Below, piece after piece: positions 33,629 through 41,247 of a DNA stretch of 64,000 nt. The stretch is from Streptomyces violaceorubidus (GTDB lineage Bacteria > Actinomycetota > Actinomycetes > Streptomycetales > Streptomycetaceae). Made by a program: the position numbers and the translations under genes. The stretch lies in assembly GCF_000717995.1 (NCBI RefSeq), contig NZ_JODM01000001.1, forward strand, positions 558,001 to 622,000. Reading direction: 5' to 3'. Numbering within the stretch: position 1 is the first letter of the stretch; every line of letters begins with the position of its first letter. Under the pieces are notes generated by a model. The model worked only from the letters and a program-made list of their open reading frames with translations. It did not search any database and was not told the origin of the DNA.

Positions 33629-34291
33629 ATGACCACTCCTCAAATCTTGCTGGATGAATCCGTCGAAGACGTACGAGCGGAATGCTGGTTCGCAGAACCA
33701 CATGGGTTCATGCCCATGCCGCTCAACTCCTTCCTTGCCGGACCCGGCTCCTCGGACGCCGAAGCGATGCGTGAGGCTGTTGCCCCGTTGCTTGATGGCG
33801 CGCCGAGTGAACTGGTGCGTCAGCGGTTCGTTGCGCAGCTTGCGTTGGGGCAGCGAATGCTCGGGGCGCTGTGCGGTTTCGGCACTGTCTACTGCTCGGT
33901 CGGCCTGCATCGCGACGACATCGATCCCGGGGGTGCGCACCTACTCTCCCTCTTCACCATCTCCTGGCGCGACACGAACGTCGCACCCCGTGGCGTAACG
34001 GCGGCCCGCGCTGCCACATCGGCCAAGGGACACACGCACATCACCTTTGAGGAGCTTCCCTGCGGCCCCGCAGTCCTCAGCGAGAACACTTTGCGTTACG
34101 CCGCTGAAAGCGAGCTTCCCCAGCTCCCCCTCCTCCAGATCCACGCCCACCTCCCCCACCCCGACTGCAAGCGGCTCGCCGTGTTGACGGTCAGTACTAC
34201 CGCGGTCGCGCGTCGGGAGGAGTACCGGGCGTTGCTGCGGGGCATCGTCGACACCGTTCGTTTCGAGGACCCGTTGGGGGCGGCGCCATAA
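33629..34291 (+). CDS. Hypothetical protein in the T7SS-linked module, possible immunity protein
   Basis: 220 aa, soluble, no signal peptide. It begins MTTPQILLDESVEDVRAECWF and contains HLLSLFTISWRDTNVAPRGVTAARAA and a C-terminal helix VARREEYRALLRGIVDTVRFED. Single-domain proteins of this size next to T7SS-signal proteins often serve as immunity or chaperone partners; that is position-based inference. A GGAAGG ribosome site lies just before the ATG. Confidence 0.62.
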   Translation: MTTPQILLDESVEDVRAECWFAEPHGFMPMPLNSFLAGPGSSDAEAMREAVAPLLDGAPSELVRQRFVAQLALGQRMLGALCGFGTVYCSVGLHRDDIDPGGAHLLSLFTISWRDTNVAPRGVTAARAATSAKGHTHITFEELPCGPAVLSENTLRYAAESELPQLPLLQIHAHLPHPDCKRLAVLTVSTTAVARREEYRALLRGIVDTVRFEDPLGAAP

Positions 34292-34331
34292 TGGTGTTGA
34301 ACGGCATCCCCGCCGACGGTAGGAAGGCGGC

Positions 34332-35213
34332 ATGACTGGACTCGGTGCCGTATTCCGTCCTCAGATGGCCCCCGAGCGGCTGCGTGCCGTGGCTTGTGTC
34401 GCCGATGACGTGGGGCTCGACGAGTTGTGGCTGTGGGAGGACTGTTTCCGGGAGGGTGGGATCTCCACGGCCGCCGCCGCCCTCGCGTGGACCGAGCGGG
34501 TGCGGGTCGGGGTCGGGCTGCTGCCCGTGCCGCTGCGGAACGTGGCCGTCACCGCCATGGAGGCCGCCACGCTGCACCGGATGTTCCCGGGCCGTGCCGT
34601 CCTCGGCGTGGGGCACGGGGTGCAGGACTGGATGGGGCAGGTCGGCGCGCGGGCCGAGTCGCCGCTCGCGCTGCTGCGGGAGCATCTCGTCGCGCTGCGG
34701 GCGTTGTTGGGCGGGGAACGGGTGACGACGAAGGGGCGCTACGTCCGGCTCGACGACGTCGCGCTCGACTGGCCGCCGGAGCGGGCCGTCGAGGTGCTCG
34801 CCGGCGCCACCGGGCCCCGTTCGCTGCGGTTGGCCGGTGAGGCCGCCGACGGGACCGTGCTCACCGCGAACACCGCGCCGGACGGGGTGCGCCGCGCCCG
34901 GCGGCTCATTGACGAGGGGCGGGCGGCGGCCGGGCGGACGGACGCGCACAAGGTCGTCGTGTATCTCCTCGCCGCCACCGGTCCCGGCGCCGGTGAACGG
35001 CTCCGGAACGAGCTGGTCGCCGAAGGCGTCGGGGACGTCCCGGATCTCGGGGCCGCCGGGGACGCCGAGGCCGTGGCCGACGCCGTGCGGCGGCTGGCCG
35101 AGGCCGGGGCCGACACCGTGGTCCTCCAGCCGACCGGCGACGAGCCCGACCCGGAGGAGTTCGTGCGGTTCGCCGCCGAGCGGGTCCGGCCCCTGTTGGG
35201 GGACCAGCCGTGA
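34332..35213 (+). CDS. LLM-class flavin-dependent oxidoreductase
   Basis: 293 aa, bacterial luciferase-like TIM barrel. It resembles F420- or FMN-dependent enzymes: VADDVGLDELWLWEDCF, RVRVGVGLLPVPLRNVAVTAMEAATLHRMFPGRAVLGVGHG, and the C-terminal AGADTVVLQPTG. Substrate unknown. It ends in GTGA overlap with the methyltransferase, so the two are coupled. Confidence 0.9.
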   Translation: MTGLGAVFRPQMAPERLRAVACVADDVGLDELWLWEDCFREGGISTAAAALAWTERVRVGVGLLPVPLRNVAVTAMEAATLHRMFPGRAVLGVGHGVQDWMGQVGARAESPLALLREHLVALRALLGGERVTTKGRYVRLDDVALDWPPERAVEVLAGATGPRSLRLAGEAADGTVLTANTAPDGVRRARRLIDEGRAAAGRTDAHKVVVYLLAATGPGAGERLRNELVAEGVGDVPDLGAAGDAEAVADAVRRLAEAGADTVVLQPTGDEPDPEEFVRFAAERVRPLLGDQP

Positions 35214-36112
35214 CCGTTGACCGACCGGATCGCCCCGATCACCCGGATCACTTCAATCATCCGGATCACTTCAATCACCCCGACCACCCCGACCACCCCG
35301 ATCATCGCGATCACCCCGAGCGTCGCGGCCGTCGTGACTTCGACGACCTCGTGGCCGAGGGTGCCGCCGTTCCCACCCAAGGGTGGGACTTCTCCTGGTT
35401 CGAGGGGCGGGCCACCGAGGCCCGGCCGTCCTGGGGTTACGCGCGGTCCATGGCGCAGCGGCTGGCCGGGGCCACCGCCGTACTGGACGTGCAGACCGGG
35501 GGAGGGGAGGTGCTGGACTTCGCCCTCTCGGTCGCCGGCCCTCACCGCGCCCCGCTCGTCGTCGCCACCGAGGGCTGGCAGCCCAACGTCGCCGAGGCCA
35601 CCCGGCTGCTGCGCCCGCGCGGTGTCCCGGTGGTCGCCTCGGCCGACGACGCGCCCCTGCCCTTTGCGGACGGCGCCTTCGACCTGGTCGTCAGCCGGCA
35701 TCCGGTCGAGCCGCACTGGGACGAGCTCGCCCGGGTCCTCGCGCCCGGCGGCACCTACTTCGCCCAGCACGTCGGGCCCGCCAGTGTCTTCGAGCTCGTC
35801 GAGTACTTCCTCGGGCCGCTCCCGGAAGCGACCCACCGGCACCGGCACCCCGAGCGCGAGCGTGCCGACGCCGAGGCGGCGGGGCTGGAGGTGGTGGAGC
35901 TGCGGGCGGAGCGGCTGCGGATGGAGTTCCTCGACATCGGCGCCGTGGTCCACTTCCTACGCAAGGTGGTGTGGATGGTCCCCGGGTTCACCGTCGAGGC
36001 CTACCGGGACCGGCTGCGCGACCTGCACGACCGCATCGAGGACCAGGGCCCCTTCGTCGCCCACAGCTCCCGTCACCTCTTCGACGTGCGCAAGCCGCAG
36101 CCCGTGCCCTGA
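35210..36112 (+). CDS. Class I SAM-dependent methyltransferase with His-Pro-Asp repeat N-terminus
   Basis: 300 aa. Residues 4-36 are an unusual repeat of HPD/HFN/HRD triplets with nine His at every third position (11 to 35). The folded part starts at about residue 44 (FDDLVAEGAAVPTQGWDFSWFEGRATEARPSWGY). The SAM-binding region is YLDVQTGGGE-like (AVLDVQTGGGEVLDFA), with a later APLPFADGAFDLVVSRH motif. The GTG start overlaps the preceding stop (GTGA), which argues the repeat really is translated. Methyl acceptor unknown. Confidence 0.88.
   Translation: MTVDRPDRPDHPDHFNHPDHFNHPDHPDHPDHRDHPERRGRRDFDDLVAEGAAVPTQGWDFSWFEGRATEARPSWGYARSMAQRLAGATAVLDVQTGGGEVLDFALSVAGPHRAPLVVATEGWQPNVAEATRLLRPRGVPVVASADDAPLPFADGAFDLVVSRHPVEPHWDELARVLAPGGTYFAQHVGPASVFELVEYFLGPLPEATHRHRHPERERADAEAAGLEVVELRAERLRMEFLDIGAVVHFLRKVVWMVPGFTVEAYRDRLRDLHDRIEDQGPFVAHSSRHLFDVRKPQPVP
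35219..35320 (+). repeat. Coding low-complexity repeat (18-bp and 9-bp units)
   Basis: It contains a tandem 18-bp unit at 35243-35260 and 35261-35278 (one mismatch at the last base) and shorter CACCCCGAC-type 9-bp units after it. It is in frame with the methyltransferase and generates the His-Pro-Asp repeat, so copy-number change would alter the protein without a frameshift. Confidence 0.8.
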
Positions 36113-36120
36113 TACGCCGT

Positions 36121-36204
36121 GACCCGGACCCGGACCCGGACCCGGACCCGGACCCGGACCCGGACCCGGACCCGGACCCGGACCCGGACCCGGACCCGGA
36201 CCCG
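36121..36204. repeat. (GACCCG)14 hexanucleotide microsatellite
   Basis: Fourteen perfect GACCCG units between two convergent genes, starting 8 bp after the methyltransferase stop. On the minus strand it reads GGGTCC repeated, that is, runs of three G separated by three bases, a strong G-quadruplex motif. It would lie in the 3' untranslated part of the winged-helix transcript. I see no ordinary hairpin terminator in the 133-bp gap. Confidence 0.9.
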
Positions 36205-36245
36205 GACTTGGACGCGGCTCCTGGTACCCGCTGGGGCCCGCGTCC

Positions 36246-37475
36246 TCACGCGTGCGCCCCCACCGTCACCTCCCCGATCACCAGCTCCGCCTCCGCCTCC
36301 AGCACGGCCCCCACCCCTTCCACGCGTTCCGCCAGCTCGCGCTCCCGACGTGCCGTCAGGGGGACCAGCGGCTCGACCGTGACCGTCGTACGCCTGCCCC
36401 GGCGGCGCTGGTGCCAGACGCCCGCCACGACCCCGTCCACCAGCAGCACGGGGAAGTTGCCCGCCTGCCCGCCCGCCAGTGCCCGTCGGTACGCGGCCCC
36501 CGGGAAGAGCAGCTCCCGGGGCTGTGAGGCGATGACGTACGCGTCGAAGTACGGCAGCAATCGCACCCCGCGTACCAGTCCGTCCCGCTCCGGGGTGTCC
36601 GGGAAGGCGGTGTCGCCCGCCGTCACCCACGCCGGCGTGCCCTCGAAGCGGACCTCCTCGATCTCGCCCGCGGCGGCCAGTTCGGCGAAGCGGGCCGTCG
36701 CCCAGGCGGGCGGTGCGGCCAGCCAGCGGGCGAAGTGGCGCGGCGTCGCGGGGCCGTACGCGTACAGGTATCGGCGTACGAGGAGCCGCGACGCCTCCTC
36801 GGGCGGCAGCGGGGTGAAGTGGGGCGGGCGGGTGTATGTCACCCGGCGGCCGCGGTTCGGGCCGAAGGACAGGGCGCCGCACTGGCCGGCCCGGTGCATG
36901 ACCTGGCGCCAGCGGGGCCACATGGTCTGGAAGGCCGGCATGACCAGGTCGCCCGCCCAGGGGCCGGTGCGTGCGACGACCTCCTCGCCGAGTTCGTCGA
37001 TGGTCAGGAAGGCGCCGTCGAGCGCGTCGGCGATCGCCGCCACGACCTGCCGGGCCTGCTCCCCGGTGAGGCGTACGTCGGCGGAGGGGGCGGCCGTGCC
37101 GTGCGGGACCGCGGGCAGGGCGGCGCACCACATCGGCAGGTCGCGGGCGGGGAGCAGGTGCACCGTCCCGCGCGGCCCGTGCGTCTTCACCAGCGAGGGC
37201 GAGGGCGAGGGTGAGGGCGGGGAAGAAGGCGGTGGGGGAGGCGCGGTCGGGGTAGCGGCCGGCCACAGGGCACCGCGTACGTCCGCGCGGGTCACCCCGT
37301 CGGCCCGCAGGCCGACCGACAACTCGGCCGCCGACAGTACCTGGGCGTGGACGCCGAGCATCGCGGCGGCCACGTCGGCGACGGACGTGTCCGTTCGGGC
37401 GGGCATGGCCAGGAACTGCCGCTCCAAGCGCCGTGCGCTCGCCGCGGCCCAAGTGATCCCCGTCGTCTTCGTCAT
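36246..37475 (-). CDS. Winged-helix DNA-binding domain protein (HTH_42/AlkZ-like)
   Basis: 409 aa, ATG start at the right end. It matches the winged-helix family that includes AlkZ-type DNA glycosylases: an N-terminal LGVHAQVLSAAELSVGLR, then MWPRWRQVMHRAGQCGALSFG, YLYAYGPATPRHFARWLA and a C-terminal VDGVVAGVWHQRRRGRRTTVTVEPL. An inserted Pro/Ser tract (residues ~75-95) comes from a GAGGGC repeat. DNA binding or repair is inferred from the family; the true activity is unknown. Confidence 0.85.
   Translation of the reverse strand: MTKTTGITWAAASARRLERQFLAMPARTDTSVADVAAAMLGVHAQVLSAAELSVGLRADGVTRADVRGALWPAATPTAPPPPPSSPPSPSPSPSLVKTHGPRGTVHLLPARDLPMWCAALPAVPHGTAAPSADVRLTGEQARQVVAAIADALDGAFLTIDELGEEVVARTGPWAGDLVMPAFQTMWPRWRQVMHRAGQCGALSFGPNRGRRVTYTRPPHFTPLPPEEASRLLVRRYLYAYGPATPRHFARWLAAPPAWATARFAELAAAGEIEEVRFEGTPAWVTAGDTAFPDTPERDGLVRGVRLLPYFDAYVIASQPRELLFPGAAYRRALAGGQAGNFPVLLVDGVVAGVWHQRRRGRRTTVTVEPLVPLTARRERELAERVEGVGAVLEAEAELVIGEVTVGAHA
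37195..37218. repeat. GAGGGC-type 6-bp repeat inside the winged-helix gene
   Basis: Four units (GAGGGC, GAGGGC, GAGGGT, GAGGGC) encode Pro-Ser repeats on the minus strand. The plus strand has four GGG runs spaced by three bases, a G-quadruplex motif on the template strand of that gene. Confidence 0.75.
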
Positions 37476-37846
37476 GAGGTGACGTTAGGGGCCGAGTAGG
37501 ACGGAACCTGTCCTCCGCCTCCGGGAGCCAGCCGCATCGGTGGTCCGGGGGATCTTCCGGATGTAAGTGGCGCACCTTCGCAAATACCCGCGCTCCGGGG
37601 GCAGAGTGCGGTATCCCCGGTCGGTCACCCGTCGGTCCCCGTCGGTCACCCGTCGTTCCCCCGTCCATCCCTCGTCGTTCCCCCGTCCATCCCTCGTCGC
37701 TCACCCCGCACCCGGCTCTCGCCCGCGCGCCGATACTTCTCGCCCGCCCTCGATCCTCACAGGGTTTCCACATCGTTATTGACCGTTGTCCTTCTCGCGT
37801 CGACCCGGGCCCGCCCGGTCGCGTAAGTTCAACCCAGGTAATTCGC
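37476..37846. other. Non-coding stretch with short low-complexity repeats
   Basis: About 370 bp without a supported gene. It holds CGTCGGTCACC / CGTCGTTCCCC-type short repeats at about 37618-37700 and a TTGACC hexamer at 37779-37784 with no clear -10. It probably contains the promoter of the winged-helix gene at its left end and that of whatever is transcribed rightward toward the terminator at 38212. Confidence 0.4.
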
Positions 37847-38152
37847 GTGAGCAAAGTCGCGCGCGTGGCACCGCGCAGTGGAGGGGGCTGCGCGGTGCCG
37901 GAGCGGAGGCCGGGCACGCGCCGTTCGGGCGCCCCGTCGGGTGCCGGGTCAAGCCCTTGTGTGCCCGTGGCCGCACCCGAATGGGGGAAGTGGGATTCCG
38001 CGTGGTGTCGCGGTCGCCGGTCGGGCCGGGTCACTCCCGTCGCACGCGAAACGGCCGCCCACCGGGAGATGCGCGGCGATTTGGCCACCGTTCGGGGCGG
38101 AATGGGGGCTTCCGTGGTCATCCGGGCGTCGCTGGACGACTTCGGAGAGTAG
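37847..38152 (+). CDS. Possible small protein, 101 aa
   Basis: GTG start, reading MSKVARVAPRSGGGC... and ending VVIRASLDDFGE. No family recognised and the ribosome site is weak. In its favour, a strong intrinsic terminator lies 60 bp after the stop and codon third positions are moderately GC-rich. Against it, the composition (Arg, Gly, Pro, Ala) is also what chance frames give in this DNA. An untranslated RNA from the same promoter is equally possible. Confidence 0.3.
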   Translation: MSKVARVAPRSGGGCAVPERRPGTRRSGAPSGAGSSPCVPVAAPEWGKWDSAWCRGRRSGRVTPVARETAAHREMRGDLATVRGGMGASVVIRASLDDFGE

Positions 38153-38211
38153 TTGTGGCACGCCGATGCGCGCGACATCACTTACGAAGGGTTATGGTGG
38201 AAACCCCCCCT

Positions 38212-38254
38212 CGGGCCGGTCCGTCTCCCCCCCCACGGACCGGCCCGTTTTTTT
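38212..38254 (+). terminator. Strong rho-independent terminator
   Basis: A perfect 13-bp stem (CGGGCCGGTCCGT, 38212-38224, with its complement at 38235-38247), a C-rich 10-nt loop, and seven T residues at 38248-38254. It ends a rightward transcript for which the only candidate is the region 37.8-38.2 kb, and it separates that transcript from phoH. Confidence 0.92.
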
Positions 38255-38621
38255 GTGCCCTCCGGGCGTGGCCGCCAGCGGTACGCCCGTAACGAGGAGT
38301 TCACCGGTGCGCCGTCCTGTGTCGTGGCATGGCGGCGCTTGTTCGAGGGCATAAGCCAAGCAGGTCGACGCCCGAACCACGGGTGTCGGTTCTCAGCGGA
38401 CGGCGCGGAGCCGTCCGCCCGGGAGGCCCTTTGCACCAGCCCCACCGTGCGGTCACGGCACGGAAGACGCGGCGGAGGGCCGGTCCACGGCCCGCGCCAG
38501 TGCAGGGCGGCCCTCGACCGGTCGGCTCGTTCCCGCCCTCCCGGCGCGGCTCGTTCCCGCCCTCCCGGCCCTGCGTCCACTCCGTCGCTCCCCGACCTCT
38601 TCCGAGGGGGTACGTCCTTCC

Positions 38622-39947
38622 GTGGTGACCAGCACAAAGCGCCACAAGCCCGACAGGCGCACCTACGTTCTCGACACCAGCGTCCTGCTGGCCGACCCGA
38701 ACGCCCTGAACCGCTTCGACGAGCACGAGGTCGTGCTCCCCATCGTCGTGGTGACGGAGTTGGAGGCCAAACGGCACCATCCGGAACTCGGGTACTTCGC
38801 CCGGCAGGCCCTGCGCCTGCTCGACGAGTTCCGCGTGCGGCACGGTCGCCTCGACGCTCCCATCCCGATCGGGGACCTCGGCGGCACCGTCCGGGTCGAG
38901 CTCAACCACTCGGACCCCAGCGTGCTGCCCACCGGCTACCGCCTGGGGGACAACGACTCGCGCATCCTCGCGGTCGCCCGCAACCTGCAGGCGGAGGGAT
39001 TCGACGTCACCGTCGTCTCGAAGGACCTCCCCCTCAGGATCAAGGCGTCCTCCGTCGGGCTCCTCGCCGAGGAGTACCGCGCCGAGCTGGCCATCACGGA
39101 CGCCTCCGGATGGACCGGGATGTCCGAGCTCACCCTGCCGGGCGAGCAGGTGGACGTGCTCTTCGAGGAGGGCCGGGTCTACGTCCCCGAGGCCGCCGAC
39201 CTGCCCGTGCACACGGGTCTGACCATCCAGTCGGAGCGCGGCAAGGCCCTCGGCCGGGTCACGTCCGACGGCAACGTCCGGCTGGTGCGCGGCGACCGGG
39301 AGGCCTTCGGCATCAAGGGCCGCAGTGCCGAGCAGCGGATCGCGCTCGACCTCCTCCTCGACCCGGACGTCGGCATCGTGTCGATGGGCGGCCGGGCCGG
39401 GACCGGCAAGTCGGCGCTCGCGCTGTGCGCCGGACTGGAGGCCGTGCTCGAACGCCGGCAGCACCAGAAGGTGATGGTCTTCCGGCCGCTGTACGCGGTG
39501 GGCGGGCAGGAGCTCGGCTACCTGCCCGGCTCCGAGGCCGAGAAGATGAGTCCCTGGGCGCAGGCCGTCTTCGACACGCTGTCGGCCGTCACCAGCCGGG
39601 AGGTCATCGAGGAGGTGACCGCGCGCGGCATGCTGGAGGTGCTGCCGCTCACCCACATCAGGGGACGCTCGCTGCACGACGCCTTCGTGATCGTCGACGA
39701 GGCCCAGTCTTTGGAGCGGAACGTCCTGCTGACCGTGCTGTCCCGGATCGGCGCCAACTCACGGGTCGTACTCACCCATGACGTGGCACAGCGGGACAAT
39801 CTGCGGGTGGGCCGGTACGACGGAGTCGTCGCCGTCGTCGAGAAGCTGAAGGGGCATCCGCTCTTCGCGCACGTCACCCTGACGCGCTCCGAGAGGTCCC
39901 AGATCGCGGCACTCGTGACCGAAATGCTGGAGGACGGGCACATCTGA
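38622..39947 (+). CDS. phoH2: PIN-PhoH fusion ATPase (PhoH2 type)
   Basis: 441 aa. An N-terminal PIN nuclease domain (about 12-150; [12 protein letters not shown] with Asp18, later VTELEAK and [11 protein letters not shown]) is fused to a PhoH ATPase/helicase domain (about 235-440) with Walker [10 protein letters not shown] at 257-264 and Walker B-like [10 protein letters not shown]. The mycobacterial PhoH2 of this architecture is an ATP-dependent RNA helicase/ribonuclease; the same is expected here. The GTG at 38622 is preceded by GAGGGGG at a slightly long spacing. Monocistronic. Confidence 0.93.
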   Translation: MVTSTKRHKPDRRTYVLDTSVLLADPNALNRFDEHEVVLPIVVVTELEAKRHHPELGYFARQALRLLDEFRVRHGRLDAPIPIGDLGGTVRVELNHSDPSVLPTGYRLGDNDSRILAVARNLQAEGFDVTVVSKDLPLRIKASSVGLLAEEYRAELAITDASGWTGMSELTLPGEQVDVLFEEGRVYVPEAADLPVHTGLTIQSERGKALGRVTSDGNVRLVRGDREAFGIKGRSAEQRIALDLLLDPDVGIVSMGGRAGTGKSALALCAGLEAVLERRQHQKVMVFRPLYAVGGQELGYLPGSEAEKMSPWAQAVFDTLSAVTSREVIEEVTARGMLEVLPLTHIRGRSLHDAFVIVDEAQSLERNVLLTVLSRIGANSRVVLTHDVAQRDNLRVGRYDGVVAVVEKLKGHPLFAHVTLTRSERSQIAALVTEMLEDGHI

Positions 39948-40386
39948 CCCGACTCCCGCCCTTTCGGGAACTCCGTCCCGGCAAGGGCCGGTTACCCGTC
40001 AGTCGGCGCCGTCCGGAAAAGGCCCAGAGCCTAGCCGGGCGGCGCCTCGCTGTGTGCGGATTTCGGTGAATCCCCTAGGCCAAACGAGATGTGAGCTTTC
40101 ACACGCAACACAGAATTGCCTCACCCCGCCGGGTTACGGCAGAGTCTCATTCCTGTCAGGCCCCGCATACGACACAGCTGTACCCCCAGCGCTATCGCGC
40201 CCCAGAAGCACCACGTCCAACTCCATAGCAGAGTCGTATGCCGCCCGAGCACCACGCGGCGCTCCCGTAGCGGGAGTTGTCCACCGGGCCCGTGCCTCCC
40301 GTGACCCGTAGTTGGGGAGGCCAGCGCCAGGGGCACGATTGCGTCCGCGAGGGTCACCGAAGCGGGCGATGCTGGAAGGAAACCGT
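39948..40386 (+). promoter_or_regulatory. Long leader upstream of the SLT gene
   Basis: 439 bp without a gene. It contains a dyad TGTGA-GCTT-TCACA at 40090-40103 and several short inverted repeats. Streptomyces wall-hydrolase genes often have long structured leaders, and a cyclic-di-AMP (ydaO-type) riboswitch was considered. I could not find its conserved core in order, so I call only an unidentified leader. Confidence 0.4.
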
Positions 40387-41085
40387 GTGAGCCGGATCTC
40401 GGTCCGGGGATTCGCAGTGGCCTCGGCCACGGCGGTCACCGCCGTCGGAAGCGTCGTCGGAGTTGCCTCGGGCAGCGTCGCGCAGAGCAACGACGACGCG
40501 GAGGCGACGGCAGCAGGCACGACCCTGCTTGCCGACATCCCCATGGGTGAGCAGGCGCAGGTGCAGACCGCGTCCCTGACGCGGCAGGCCGATGTGCAGG
40601 CCATCGCAGCGGACGCGAGCGCCAAGAAGGACGCCGAGGAGGCGGCCCGCAAGGCAGCCGCCGAGACCGCCGTGGCCAAGCAGGAGAAGGCCAAGAAGGC
40701 GGCCGAGGAGGCCAAGGAGCGCGAGGCGGAGAAGGAAGCGGCCAGCCGCGACGCCCAGCGGGAGTCCACCACCTTCGTCGTCCAGAGCTCCTACAGCACC
40801 AGCCAGATCCAGGCGATGGCCCGGCAGATGGTGCCCAGCGGCCAGTTTCAGTGCTTCAGCAACATCGTGAACCATGAGTCCAGCTGGAACTACCAGGCCG
40901 TCAACGCCTCCTCCGGCGCCTACGGCCTCTTCCAGGCCCTCCCGGCGGGCAAGTACGCCTCGGCGGGCGCCGACTGGCGGACCAACCCGGCCACCCAGAT
41001 CAAGTGGGGCCTGAACTACATGGACGTCCGCTACGGCAGCCCGTGCGACGCCTGGGCCTTCTGGCAGGCCAACCACTGGTACTGA
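40387..41085 (+). CDS. Secreted lytic-transglycosylase-like protein (SLT domain)
   Basis: 232 aa. An export signal (ISVRGFAVASATAVTAVGSVVGVASG) is followed by an Ala/Glu/Lys-rich coiled-coil stalk (about 65-125; EEAARKAAAETAVAKQEKAK) and a C-terminal SLT-like lysozyme fold (about 140-232). The catalytic Glu is in NHESSWN, with the conserved SGAYGLFQALP and the ending AWAFWQANHWY. It cleaves peptidoglycan glycan strands outside the cell. I chose the GTG at 40387 because GGAAGG precedes it; the ATG at 40369 is an alternative. Confidence 0.88.
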   Translation: MSRISVRGFAVASATAVTAVGSVVGVASGSVAQSNDDAEATAAGTTLLADIPMGEQAQVQTASLTRQADVQAIAADASAKKDAEEAARKAAAETAVAKQEKAKKAAEEAKEREAEKEAASRDAQRESTTFVVQSSYSTSQIQAMARQMVPSGQFQCFSNIVNHESSWNYQAVNASSGAYGLFQALPAGKYASAGADWRTNPATQIKWGLNYMDVRYGSPCDAWAFWQANHWY

Positions 41086-41247
41086 GCCCGCCGTCCGCCC
41101 GTAGTCCCCTTCGGCGCGGCCCACGCTCAACCTCGCGCAGCCCCTCCCCGTCCTAGGGTGAGGGGCTTTCGCACGCCCGCCATGTACGGTCGGACCGGAC
41201 AACTCCAGGGGGGAGTGGTGGGGAAGGACGGGGGAAGAGGACGGATC

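Noticed and set aside
36119..36382. Open frame encoding a Thr-Arg repeat protein
   Set aside because: It only reads through the GACCCG microsatellite and then antisense to the winged-helix gene; no ribosome site.
39948..40386. Cyclic-di-AMP (ydaO-type) riboswitch upstream of the SLT gene
   Set aside because: A GGTGAATCC string is present, but the other conserved blocks were not found in the right order, so I could not support the call by eye.
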